Source of the DNA: DAOUEG01 sp964595455
GTDB taxonomy: Bacteria > Chloroflexota > Dehalococcoidia > Dehalococcoidales > RBG-16-60-22
Direction: 5' to 3'
DNA length: 10,950 nucleotides
NCBI GenBank assembly: GCA_964595455.1
Contig: CAZQQL010000100.1
Location: 1-10,950 of the forward strand
Shown: piece after piece, positions 1 to 6,515 of the stretch
How positions within the stretch are numbered: position 1 is the first letter of the stretch
How the letters are laid out: each line of letters begins with the position of its first letter
Position numbers and translations under genes: made by a program
The notes under the pieces: generated by a model
The model's input: the letters and a program-made list of their open reading frames with translations, nothing else
Database searches by the model: none
Told to the model about the DNA's origin: nothing

Positions 1-47
1 CACCACCCTATCCTACACTCTTTCCCTACACGACGCTCTTCCGATCT
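1..47 (+). other. Illumina sequencing adapter remnant (assembly artefact)
   Basis: Positions 15-47 match all 33 bases of the Illumina TruSeq read-1 adapter, ending in the hallmark CTCTTCCGATCT. The eight bases before it (7-14, CCTATCCT) match the i5 index I know as D503, which is exactly where a dual-index library carries it. Bases 1-6 only loosely resemble the end of the P5 primer and may contain errors. This is untrimmed library sequence at a contig end, not genome. The contig should be trimmed to start at about 48, and the gene that follows is cut by this artefact rather than by a biological event. Confidence 0.97.
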
Positions 48-131
48 GCCATCATTACTGCTTTCCCGTTTTCCATCCTCGGGCTGGCGGCAGTAGTGCT
101 GCTGGCCCTTTCCAAGGACGAATTCCACTAG
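48..131 (+). CDS. C-terminal fragment of an integral membrane protein
   Basis: Only the last 27 codons before a TAG stop (129-131) are present; the rest is lost at the contig end, where adapter sequence begins at base 47. The readable peptide begins AIITAFPFSILGLAAVVLLA and ends in a short polar tail, LSKDEFH. It is one strongly hydrophobic helix of about 20 residues followed by a charged cytoplasmic-like tail. That fits the last transmembrane segment of a transporter, for example of the MFS type, but one helix cannot identify a family. Codon use fits the surrounding genes. No start, promoter or ribosome site can be assigned, and no clear terminator follows in 132-250. Confidence 0.55.
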   Translation, partial: AIITAFPFSILGLAAVVLLALSKDEFH

Positions 132-191
132 TACCCTCTGCTCATCCACCGTCTGTCCGAGCCGCTCGTGAGCAATCTCGACCGTGCATCA

Positions 192-215
192 TCCTTCGAC
201 AGGTTCAGGACGAAC
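192..215. repeat. REP-like dispersed motif
   Basis: The stretch TTCGACAGGTTCAGGACGAA (195-214) has TTCG/CGAA ends in inverted orientation around a partly complementary core. From memory, very similar sequences (CCTTCGACAGGCTCAGGACGAA) recur between genes in many unrelated bacterial genomes. It lies in the gap between the membrane-protein fragment and the dodecin gene. No second copy occurs in this window, so its repeat status rests on prior knowledge. The rest of 132-250 shows no gene and no strong hairpin with a T-tract. Confidence 0.4.
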
Positions 216-250
216 TGCAGCCATCCCATAGACAATTAGCGGACCGGGCC

Positions 251-469
251 TTATACTTCCTTGCCGTGGTACTTGAAAGAAACGCGCACCTTGGCCCGAT
301 AGGTCATCACCTTGCCCCCATCGATCTGCATATCCAGTTCCTCTATTTCTGCAATACGGAGGTCGGTGAGTGTTTTAGCGGCCATTTCTACTGCGGCAGC
401 TGCGGCCTTTTCCCAGGACTCAGTACTGGTCCCTACCAGGGTTATAATTTTATAAACACTGTCCGGCAT
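251..469 (-). CDS. Dodecin family protein, SecE2/calcium-dodecin type
   Basis: This 72-residue protein has the whole dodecin fold pattern: strand VYKIITLVGTS, an Ala-rich helix (about residues 17-36), and two long strands ending in YRAKVRVSFKYHG. The LVGTSTESWEKAA segment and the DLRIAEIEELDM segment closely resemble M. tuberculosis Rv0379 (SecE2, calcium dodecin) as I remember it. Dodecins form hollow dodecamers; classical ones store flavin, stacking it on a Trp in the motif LRWFEV. Here that position is Ile (I39), so flavin binding of the classical kind is unlikely, and a calcium-binding or structural role is the better guess. The ATG at 469 was chosen because GGGAGG lies just upstream; a longer in-frame start at 529 would add 20 residues absent from the family. 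It is transcribed divergently from the Lrp gene. Confidence 0.88.
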   Translation of the reverse strand: MPDSVYKIITLVGTSTESWEKAAAAAVEMAAKTLTDLRIAEIEELDMQIDGGKVMTYRAKVRVSFKYHGKEV

Positions 470-581
470 GATTTTACCTCCCATTTTCCGGATGCACTTT
501 ATTCTCAGACAGGTCCGGTTATCGCTCAATACGTGTATCCCCTGATTTCGGTATGCAATAAGGCATGGCGAGGCAGGTTGT

Positions 582-626
582 TACGCATTGAAAAACAATA
601 GTTGCATCAAGGCACGAAAATGCGTA
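582..626. promoter_or_regulatory. 8-bp inverted repeat bracketing the Lrp promoter
   Basis: TACGCATT (582-589) and AATGCGTA (619-626) are perfect reverse complements, with centres 37 bp apart. The right arm overlaps the -10 box of the regulator's promoter and the -35 box lies between the arms. Many Lrp/AsnC proteins repress their own gene by wrapping spaced sites, so this is a plausible autoregulatory operator that could also affect the divergent dodecin gene. Function is inferred. Confidence 0.4.
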
Positions 627-630
627 TAGT
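602..630 (+). promoter_or_regulatory. Sigma70-type promoter of the Lrp/AsnC gene
   Basis: TTGCAT (602-607) and TATAGT (625-630) are separated by 17 bp, and TGCG precedes the -10 box. Transcription would begin near 637, leaving an untranslated leader of about 35 nt that contains the Shine-Dalgarno GGGGGAGG at 658-665. Confidence 0.6.
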
Positions 631-671
631 AAGAGAGGAATTTCCGGTTCTTTTCAAGGGGGAGGCACGTG

Positions 672-1157
672 ATGCTTGATGAACTTGCCCAGATGATAAT
701 AGGAGAGCTACAGGAAGACGCCCGGCAGAGCTTCCGTGAAATCGGACGAAAACTGGATGTCTCGGAGGGCACCATCCGTAACCGGGTGAAACACCTGGTC
801 TCCAGCGGCGCCATGAGGATTGGAGCGATCGTCAACCCGGAACAACTCGGGTTGAACTTCATGTGCATCATGTGCATGGAGGTAAAGGTAGGTTCCGCGG
901 AAGTGGTGGAAGAGCGTCTCGTTGAAAGCCCGAACGTTTATTTTCTCAGCGGCTGCACCGGGACCTACGATATCATCGGGTTGTTCGTGTTCCACTCTCC
1001 GGCGGAGTTCGACAAGTTCGTCAAGAACGTTATTGCCAACATACCGGAAATACTACGGACAAGCACCTTCGTGGTGATGCACGTTTCCCGGAGTCCCTGG
1101 AAGGACAACGTGGATGTCAAATCGCTGAGTTCCCTTACCGTTGTTCCCAAGGAGTAG
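672..1157 (+). CDS. Lrp/AsnC family transcriptional regulator
   Basis: This 161-residue protein has the standard two-domain Lrp layout. An N-terminal winged helix-turn-helix (about 3-50; core FREIGRKLDVSEGTIRNRVK) is followed by a RAM/AsnC ligand domain (about 58-142) containing GCTGTYDIIGLFVF, the conserved strand pair that forms the amino-acid pocket between subunits. Such proteins assemble as dimers to octamers and sense amino acids or related metabolites; the ligand cannot be read here. Two starts are adjacent, GTG 669 and ATG 672. ATG 672 is preferred because it sits six bases after GGAGG, against three for the GTG. It has its own promoter and is divergent from the dodecin gene. No biosynthetic operon adjoins it, so its target is unknown; autoregulation is likely from the inverted repeat over its promoter. 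Confidence 0.9.
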   Translation: MLDELAQMIIGELQEDARQSFREIGRKLDVSEGTIRNRVKHLVSSGAMRIGAIVNPEQLGLNFMCIMCMEVKVGSAEVVEERLVESPNVYFLSGCTGTYDIIGLFVFHSPAEFDKFVKNVIANIPEILRTSTFVVMHVSRSPWKDNVDVKSLSSLTVVPKE

Positions 1158-1400
1158 GCGTTACCTCAGGGTACCTTTTCAAACCTGCTCCTGCTCCCTG
1201 CAAAGGGGAACTTTGACATGGGACGTTCGCTGCACAGCGGATACTTGTCCAGTTAAAATTGTAACTACCCTTCCCGGTGCATTATTGCAAGAGGCCGGAC
1301 CAGGATACCCGTCCCTGAAACGCACCAATAGCTACAACACCCACGCTCGAATGGCCTTTATTTCGCGGGGAAGCACGCCTCATATCTCTCTTATTCGTAT

Positions 1401-1436
1401 TTGACAATGCCCGGTCGAACGGGTATATTCTTAACT
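1401..1436 (+). promoter_or_regulatory. Near-consensus sigma70 promoter giving a leaderless transcript
   Basis: TTGACA (1401-1406), a 17-bp spacer and TATATT (1424-1429) form an almost ideal promoter. The expected transcription start, about seven bases after the -10 box, falls at 1436-1437, which is the first base of the ATG of the propeller gene. No Shine-Dalgarno sequence precedes that ATG. The mRNA is therefore probably leaderless. The TTG at 1401 is the -35 box, not a start codon. Confidence 0.75.
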
Positions 1437-2726
1437 ATGGTGATACCAAGAGACGAGTTAGACAAGATACAAAAAAAGAACAAGAAACGTCACCGGGTGG
1501 TGTGGCTGAGCATTACGAGCGCGGTGGTTGTTTTCGTTGTGGCGTTCGTGCTGATTAACTTTACGGACGTTATTTTCGGCCTTAGCGAAGACCTGACCTC
1601 CTCGACGCCGGGAGACGCCTGGACGATGTTCCGGCGGGACCTTCAGCATACCGGCAACAGCGACGTATCCGCGCCCGGTCCCCAGGGAGAAATAGCCTGG
1701 ACCTACCAGACAGGGGAATCGATACATTCTTCCCCGGCGGTCATCGACGGGACAGTATATTTCGGGTCCAGGGATTCGTACATATACGCTTTGAACGCAG
1801 CAACGGGAGAAGAGGTCTGGAAATTCAAGACAGGAAGCTGGGTTGAATCGTCACCAATCATCTCCGGGGGCGTCCTCTACTGTGGATCCAATGACGGGCA
1901 CCTTTACGCCATCGACACGACTACCGGGACGGAGATATGGAAATTCAATACGAGGTATCCGGTGCGCTCCACTGCCGCCATTGCCAACGGCAAGGTCTAC
2001 TTCGGGGCGGATGACTGGAGCGTGTATGCCGTCGATATCAAGAATGGCAAGCAGGTCTGGAAATACGAAACCGATAACATCATGCTTTCTTCACCGCTCG
2101 TTATCGACGGCGTTGTAGCCATCGGTGGGGCTGATGGTTTCTTCTATTGCATCAATGCCGAGAACGGTGGTAAACGCCTCGAGTTCGAAGGCAAGGCCAT
2201 GATCGTGGCTTCTCCGGTGGAGAAAGACGGCAATGTCTACTTCACCAACTCAGGAGGCTTTATTTACGCCATCGACCCCACCGCCAAGAACTGGTGGGGC
2301 GAGAATACCCTGAAAAAATACTGGGACGCCATGTATATCTATGGCGTCGCCCCTAAGCCTCCGATGCCATCCGGCTATGTCTGGAGCCAGAGGATAGGTT
2401 TCGGCATCGATAGCGTTTCTTCCGCGGCTGTCATGGGAGACATAATGTACCTCGGGGCCAATGACGAGGTGCTGTCCATCGACCTGCCGACGGGGGAGAT
2501 CAAGTGGCGGTTCGCCGCGGGTGATTCCATCACTTCTTCACCGGCGCTGTCCGAATCCGTCCTGTACTTCGGGAGCTATGACGGCACATTCTACGCGATT
2601 GACCGTTCCGATGGCGCCGAGGTATGGAGTGTAGCCATCGGAGGGCGGATAACATCATCGCCGGCCATCGCCAACGGAATGGCCTATGTGGGCTGCCACG
2701 ACGGCATATTCTACGCATTCAAGTAG
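1437..2726 (+). CDS. Membrane-anchored PQQ-type eight-bladed beta-propeller protein
   Basis: This is a 429-residue protein. A basic N-terminus (KKNKKRHR) precedes one transmembrane helix (about 21-45), an uncleaved signal anchor that places the rest outside the membrane. From about residue 75 eight repeats of about 38 residues follow, each of the form SSPAVIDGTVYFGSRDSYIY then A(L/I)(N/D)..TG..VWKF, the PQQ_2/BamB-like blade. The N-terminal strand GEIAWTYQTG probably completes the last blade (velcro closure). Between blades five and six an aromatic, Pro-rich insert of about 40 residues (KNWWGENTLKKYWDAMYIYG and beyond) breaks the regularity. No quinoprotein dehydrogenase domain, haem motif or lipobox is seen, so a scaffolding, BamB-like or ligand-binding role is more likely than catalysis; cofactor binding is unproven. 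It is monocistronic, with its own promoter and a terminator shared with the exporter gene. Confidence 0.87.
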   Translation: MVIPRDELDKIQKKNKKRHRVVWLSITSAVVVFVVAFVLINFTDVIFGLSEDLTSSTPGDAWTMFRRDLQHTGNSDVSAPGPQGEIAWTYQTGESIHSSPAVIDGTVYFGSRDSYIYALNAATGEEVWKFKTGSWVESSPIISGGVLYCGSNDGHLYAIDTTTGTEIWKFNTRYPVRSTAAIANGKVYFGADDWSVYAVDIKNGKQVWKYETDNIMLSSPLVIDGVVAIGGADGFFYCINAENGGKRLEFEGKAMIVASPVEKDGNVYFTNSGGFIYAIDPTAKNWWGENTLKKYWDAMYIYGVAPKPPMPSGYVWSQRIGFGIDSVSSAAVMGDIMYLGANDEVLSIDLPTGEIKWRFAAGDSITSSPALSESVLYFGSYDGTFYAIDRSDGAEVWSVAIGGRITSSPAIANGMAYVGCHDGIFYAFK

Positions 2727-2766
2727 CGCCGGGGCGGATTTCCGCTGACGGTTCTTGCTGAAAGAT

Positions 2767-2804
2767 AAAGGCGCCGGGAATTTCCCCCGGCGCCTTTGTT
2801 TGTT
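2767..2804. terminator. Bidirectional rho-independent terminator
   Basis: AAAGGCGCCGGG (2767-2778) and CCCGGCGCCTTT (2786-2797) form a perfect 12-bp stem with a 7-nt loop. GTTTGTT follows on the plus strand, and TTTATCTTT follows on the minus strand. It lies between convergent stop codons (2726 plus, 2813 minus) and probably ends both transcripts. Confidence 0.9.
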
Positions 2805-2812
2805 ACGGATGA

Positions 2813-5767
2813 TTATGATTGGCGCCCGTACTTCCCGGGCCACCAGTTCCATTTGCCGAGGAGGCTGGCGATGGCCGGGACCAGGAGCGGGCGTACCAGG
2901 AACGTATCCAGGATGATGCCGATAGCGACCGCCGTGCCGATATGGACCATCGTCCGGATAGGCGTGATGACGAGAACGGCGAAGGTGCCCGCCAGGATGA
3001 TGCCGCAGGCGGTAATGACGCCGCCGGTGGCCATGACCGCGAGACGGGCGGCCATCCGGGGCGGGTGTACGGCGGCTTCTTCACGGATGCGGGACATGAG
3101 GAAGATGTTATAGTCCGATCCCAGCGCCACCAGGAGAGCGAAGACGATGATCGGCACCATGAAGCTGATGCCGTCATGCCCGAGAATGTCCTGGAACAAC
3201 CAGGTAACGATGCCCAGGGTCGAGCCGTAGCTTAGCAATACGGTCAGCAGCAGGTAAACGGGCGCCACGAGGCTCCTCAGCAGAAGTACCAGGACGATAA
3301 AGACGGCGGCACAGACGACGATCATGACGATATTGAAGTCCTCGGTGAGGACGGTCTGGACATCTGTGATCTCAGCGCTCGTACCGCCGATAACCGCTTC
3401 TTCTATGGCGATATCCGAACCAGCTAGGTTGCGGTGCATCACGTCACGGATGCCCTTGACGGTCTCCATGGCGCGCTCGGACTGCGGGAACGAATCCAGG
3501 ATGACATACATCCTCGTCGCTTCCCGGTCCCGGCTGTAGAAAGCATCCATCAGGGCGGCGGCTGCCGGAGAGGAAGTCATGAGCGTTTGGGACAGGAAGA
3601 CGGGGTTGCCCTGTTCGACGGCTGTTGCGGCAAGTCCCTGCAGCGATCCCTGAAAGGAAGCCAGTTCTGTTTCCAGGGCATTCATGGGAGTATCACCCTG
3701 CGCCGCCTGGGCCAGAGCCTGCGACATGAGGTACATCCCCTGTCCCTGGACCGATGCGGCCAGCGCGCTCATGTCTGCGGCGATGGACTGGAGGCTGCCG
3801 CCGAGGTCCGCCATGGCCTGCTGCGCTTCCGGCGGCCAGGAGGCGGGCGGCTGGGAAGACGTGAGGGCGAAGGCGAGGCTGTTGAGCAGGCCGTCAGCAG
3901 CCGGGTAGTCTGCCATGTCAGCCACGGCAGGATAGAGTTCGGTGAGTTCGTCCAGGTAGCCGCGAGACAGGAGGATAAGACCGGCAGCCTGTTCCGTGGG
4001 CAGGCCCTGGTCGTTAACGGGAGACTGGGCGACGGCAGTAAGCTGCCCGGCCAGCATATTGAGCTGGTTTTCCACGATGGCGCCGGCGCGTATCTCCCCG
4101 ATGGCCGCCTGAATGGCGACCATGTTCGAGCGGAGCGTCTGGTAGTCCTGGCTGTCAGCGACCCATGAGAAGGCGGCGAGTTCATCCAGGTAGCTTTCCA
4201 CCTGGGAGAATGCCTGTTCGACTTCGCCGCTGAAGAGCGCGGAAGGATCGGCATCTTCATTGAAATTATCGGTTATCTGGCTGCCGATGCTCGCGAGCTG
4301 TCCGGAGACCGTTAACTGGGCGGGGGTATCCGCGGTCCCTTCCGGCCGGGTGATGCTCTGGACCTTGACGACGCCGTCAACCCCGGCCAGGGCGTCCGAC
4401 AGAGAAGCGAGGGCCGCGAGGGCTTCCGGGCCGGTCAGGTCCGTACCTTCCCCGGCGATGACGAGGGCGCTCAGCGGGTCCATCTCGCCGATGTCATAGT
4501 GGGTTTCCAGTACCTTGAAGCCCTGTATAGATTCTGAGTCCTGCGGGATCTCCGCCATCTGGTCAAAGGAACGATTGAGTCCGGGCAGGGCGATATATGG
4601 TAGTAACAGCACGACAAGCAGGACAACGGCTACCCAGACGGGATGGCCGGTTGCCAGGTTGGCGATCCGGTACCAGAACCCGGAGGTCGTGGCGGTTGCG
4701 TCCTTGTTGACAGCGGCGTGGCGAGGCCAGAACAGCGCCCGGCCGAAGACCGAGGCCAATGCCGGCGTCAGGGTAAGGGCGGCCAGGAGGGTGATGAAGA
4801 TGGTGAGGCCGAGCATGGGGCCCATGGTCTGGATCATCTGGTAGCGGGCCACCGCCATGCCGGAGAGGCCGACGATGACTGCGAAGGCGCTGGCGGCGAT
4901 GACCTCGCCGATGCGCCCGACGGTGTGTTTCATGGCCTCAGAGCGGGTGCCGTATTTGGCCAATTCTTCACGGTACCGGGAGATGAGGAACAGGCAGTAG
5001 TCCGTACCGACCCCGAAGATGAGAACGACGAGAAAGATATCAAGCTGCGACCAGAGCGAGACACCGGCTTCAGCGATGATGCCGAGCACACCGCGCGAGA
5101 TGAGGAACGCGATGCCGATGGTCAGGAGCGGCACCAGGGCGGAGAGCGGCGAGCGGTAAATGGCGAGGAGCAGGACGATGATAAGGACGATGGTGACGAT
5201 GGTGGTGAGGTCGATGCTTTTCAGCAGCGACTCGTTGAGGTCGGCGTAGATGGCGACCTGCCCGGAAACGTAGACATCGAGACCCGCGGGGGCGGCATCG
5301 AGGTGGTCCCGGGCGGCTTCGACGACGTCGGCGGCGCCGGCATCGTAGGCCGTCTTTTCCAGGCCGGCGTTGACGAGCATGGTGGTGTTATCCGGACTGA
5401 TGAGGCGGGAAGCCAGTTCCGGGCTGGTGAACACGGAGGTCACGGATTCCACGACGAAGGGGGTCTCCCCGGAAGCGAGCCAGTCCGATATCTGCTGCGC
5501 GTAGGTCATGTCGGAATCACTGAGACCGTCAGCATTGAAGAAGATGAGGCTCATGGTGGAGCCGGCCACGGATTGCGGGAAATATTCTTCGATGAGTTCC
5601 CGGGCCTGGAGGGACTCGCTGTCCGCCGGCAGGAAGGTGGACTCGTCGACCGAGCCGACCTCGCTCAGGGAAGGTGCGAAGAGGAACATGAGCACGGCAG
5701 CGACGACCCAGGCGGCCACCAGCCAGTACTTGTACTTAACGGCAAATCCGCCGATCTTCTCAAACAT
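2813..5767 (-). CDS. MMPL/RND family exporter with enlarged second external loop
   Basis: This 984-residue inner-membrane protein has the MMPL layout: TM1 (about 14-34), an external loop of about 150 residues, a TM2-6 block, TM7 (about 376-393), a second loop, then a TM8-12 block. Both halves carry the family signature: GTDYCLFLISRYREEL (Asp256-Tyr257) and GSDYNIFLMSRIREEA (Asp885-Tyr886), the Asp-Tyr pairs that relay protons in MmpL3-type transporters. MMPL proteins use proton motive force to move lipids, peptides or drugs outward; the substrate is not readable here. The second loop is about 415 residues, nearly three times the first, with Ala/Gln-rich helical stretches. ATG 5767 is preferred because GGAGG lies six bases upstream; a longer reading adds 17 residues that do not look like MMPL. 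Its MarR-type neighbour is the probable repressor. Confidence 0.93.
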   Translation of the reverse strand: MFEKIGGFAVKYKYWLVAAWVVAAVLMFLFAPSLSEVGSVDESTFLPADSESLQARELIEEYFPQSVAGSTMSLIFFNADGLSDSDMTYAQQISDWLASGETPFVVESVTSVFTSPELASRLISPDNTTMLVNAGLEKTAYDAGAADVVEAARDHLDAAPAGLDVYVSGQVAIYADLNESLLKSIDLTTIVTIVLIIVLLLAIYRSPLSALVPLLTIGIAFLISRGVLGIIAEAGVSLWSQLDIFLVVLIFGVGTDYCLFLISRYREELAKYGTRSEAMKHTVGRIGEVIAASAFAVIVGLSGMAVARYQMIQTMGPMLGLTIFITLLAALTLTPALASVFGRALFWPRHAAVNKDATATTSGFWYRIANLATGHPVWVAVVLLVVLLLPYIALPGLNRSFDQMAEIPQDSESIQGFKVLETHYDIGEMDPLSALVIAGEGTDLTGPEALAALASLSDALAGVDGVVKVQSITRPEGTADTPAQLTVSGQLASIGSQITDNFNEDADPSALFSGEVEQAFSQVESYLDELAAFSWVADSQDYQTLRSNMVAIQAAIGEIRAGAIVENQLNMLAGQLTAVAQSPVNDQGLPTEQAAGLILLSRGYLDELTELYPAVADMADYPAADGLLNSLAFALTSSQPPASWPPEAQQAMADLGGSLQSIAADMSALAASVQGQGMYLMSQALAQAAQGDTPMNALETELASFQGSLQGLAATAVEQGNPVFLSQTLMTSSPAAAALMDAFYSRDREATRMYVILDSFPQSERAMETVKGIRDVMHRNLAGSDIAIEEAVIGGTSAEITDVQTVLTEDFNIVMIVVCAAVFIVLVLLLRSLVAPVYLLLTVLLSYGSTLGIVTWLFQDILGHDGISFMVPIIVFALLVALGSDYNIFLMSRIREEAAVHPPRMAARLAVMATGGVITACGIILAGTFAVLVITPIRTMVHIGTAVAIGIILDTFLVRPLLVPAIASLLGKWNWWPGKYGRQS

Positions 5768-5962
5768 ACCTAACCTCCAGGTACCGTGTCCGGAAAAAGG
5801 AACAAAGACTCCCTCCAACCGTGGAACGGCTTTCTTTTTTTATTTGAAAACAGGGGAAGCGCCCGCCGGTCCAGCGGCGGATGCTCCGATTACGGCGGGT
5901 TTATAGACCCGCGGCGGGTATCGTCCATATCCACTCCCCTTTTAATCGTCTTGGGGTGTCGT
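5768..5962 (-). other. marR-mmpL intercistronic region with two hairpins and a weak promoter
   Basis: This 195-bp gap holds no gene. GCGGGT/ACCCGC (5895-5900/5907-5912) and CCGCCG/CGGCGG (5863-5868/5875-5880) are perfect 6-bp inverted repeats with 6-nt loops. On the minus strand TGGACG, 16 bp, TATAAA (the -10 lies inside the first hairpin) could be a weak internal promoter. Neither hairpin runs straight into a T-tract, so attenuation is only a possibility. The exporter's Shine-Dalgarno (GGAGG) sits at the left end. Confidence 0.35.
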
Positions 5963-6412
5963 TCAGTCCCGGTCAACGCGGTGGGCATTGGCCAGCATGT
6001 TCTGCAGGGCAAAATCCAGTTTGCACAGGGTATCGTCATCGAGGGCAAGAAGGATATCGCTCATCTTCTTGCGGACGGAATTCCAGATGCGGCTGACCGT
6101 CTGGTGGCCGGGTTCCGAGAGACGGCACATGACCACGCGCCGGTCGCCGGGGTTATTCTCACGGCTGACGAGTTCCCGCTCGACGAGCCGGTCCACGAGG
6201 CCGGTGGCGGTGGCCAGCGTAATACCGAGGTCCGCGGCGATGGCGCTCATCCGGACGGGGCCGTTAATGAACAGCATCAGCATGATCTTGAGCTGCGGCA
6301 TGGTTACGTCGAGTTCAAGTACCTCCTTGGGAACGGTGGGGAGGAGAGCGCCGAAAATCCTGTCGGTCAATCCCAGTATCTGTTCAATCTGTGTATGACG
6401 GTCGGGGCCCAT
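5963..6412 (-). CDS. MarR family transcriptional regulator
   Basis: This 149-residue protein has the MarR winged-helix pattern: an N-terminal dimerisation helix, then VRMSAIAADLGITLATATGL (helix-turn-helix, about 53-72), the recognition segment VDRLVERELVSRENNPGDRR, and the wing with the conserved Asp-Arg-Arg (90-92) in DRRVVMCRL. MarR proteins are usually dimeric repressors released by small phenolic, lipophilic or oxidising molecules, and often control a neighbouring efflux pump. The MMPL exporter lies directly downstream on the same strand, so this is probably its local repressor. ATG 6412 was chosen over TTG 6427 because AAGGAG lies six bases upstream. One Cys (C96) lies in the wing, but nothing shows redox sensing. 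The upstream palindrome array indicates autoregulation. Confidence 0.92.
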   Translation of the reverse strand: MGPDRHTQIEQILGLTDRIFGALLPTVPKEVLELDVTMPQLKIMLMLFINGPVRMSAIAADLGITLATATGLVDRLVERELVSRENNPGDRRVVMCRLSEPGHQTVSRIWNSVRKKMSDILLALDDDTLCKLDFALQNMLANAHRVDRD

Positions 6413-6441
6413 CTTTGACTCCTTCAAAAGGATGTTACCAG

Positions 6442-6488
6442 CTAATTGTTAGCAAAATATTAATAGTTAGTAATATCCTAATAATTAG
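6442..6488. promoter_or_regulatory. Three-unit palindromic operator array, 18-bp pitch
   Basis: CTAATTGTTAG (6442-6452), TTAATAGTTAG (6460-6470) and CTAATAATTAG (6478-6488) are 11-bp elements starting exactly 18 bp apart. Two are clear inverted repeats (CTAA/TTAG ends); the middle one has a single change at its left end. The spacers are AT-rich and unrelated to each other. The array spans the -10 box and start region of the marR promoter and its leader, where a bound repressor would block transcription. AT-rich palindromes are usual MarR sites; binding here is inferred. Confidence 0.6.
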
Positions 6489-6515
6489 TTTAATACGGAT
6501 AGTACGGACAGTCAA
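6487..6515 (-). promoter_or_regulatory. Probable marR-mmpL promoter
   Basis: On the minus strand TTGACT (6515-6510), a 17-bp spacer and TAAACT (6492-6487) form a fair sigma70 promoter. The -35 box overlaps the stop codon of the glycosylase gene. Transcription would start near 6480, inside the third operator unit. Confidence 0.5.

Noticed and set aside
1141..1404. Plus-strand reading frame of 87 codons between the Lrp and propeller genes
   Set aside because: It overlaps the end of the Lrp gene, has no ribosome-binding site and no recognisable domain, and its composition looks random. The region is better read as intergenic.
1401..1436. Alternative TTG start at 1401 for the propeller protein
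   Set aside because: The TTG is part of a near-consensus -35 box and the 12 extra residues would be encoded by the promoter.
4643..5773. Long plus-strand open frame (376 codons) opposite the MMPL gene
   Set aside because: It is antisense to a clear MMPL coding region, is extremely rich in Gly, Asp and Glu as expected from the complement of GC-rich codons, and has no domain. Other long plus-strand frames over marR (5786-6418), the glycosylase (6818-7444), the methyltransferase (7302-7880) and cobU (8892-9551) were rejected for the same reason.
5819..5845. Terminator-like CCGT/ACGG stem followed by a T-rich tract on the plus strand
   Set aside because: The stem is only four base pairs and there is no plus-strand gene upstream for it to terminate.
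6441..6495. Reading the 18-bp repeats as origin iterons or a short CRISPR array
   Set aside because: Only three units occur, each an 11-bp palindrome, with no replication or cas gene nearby, and they lie directly over a MarR promoter. Operator sites explain them better.
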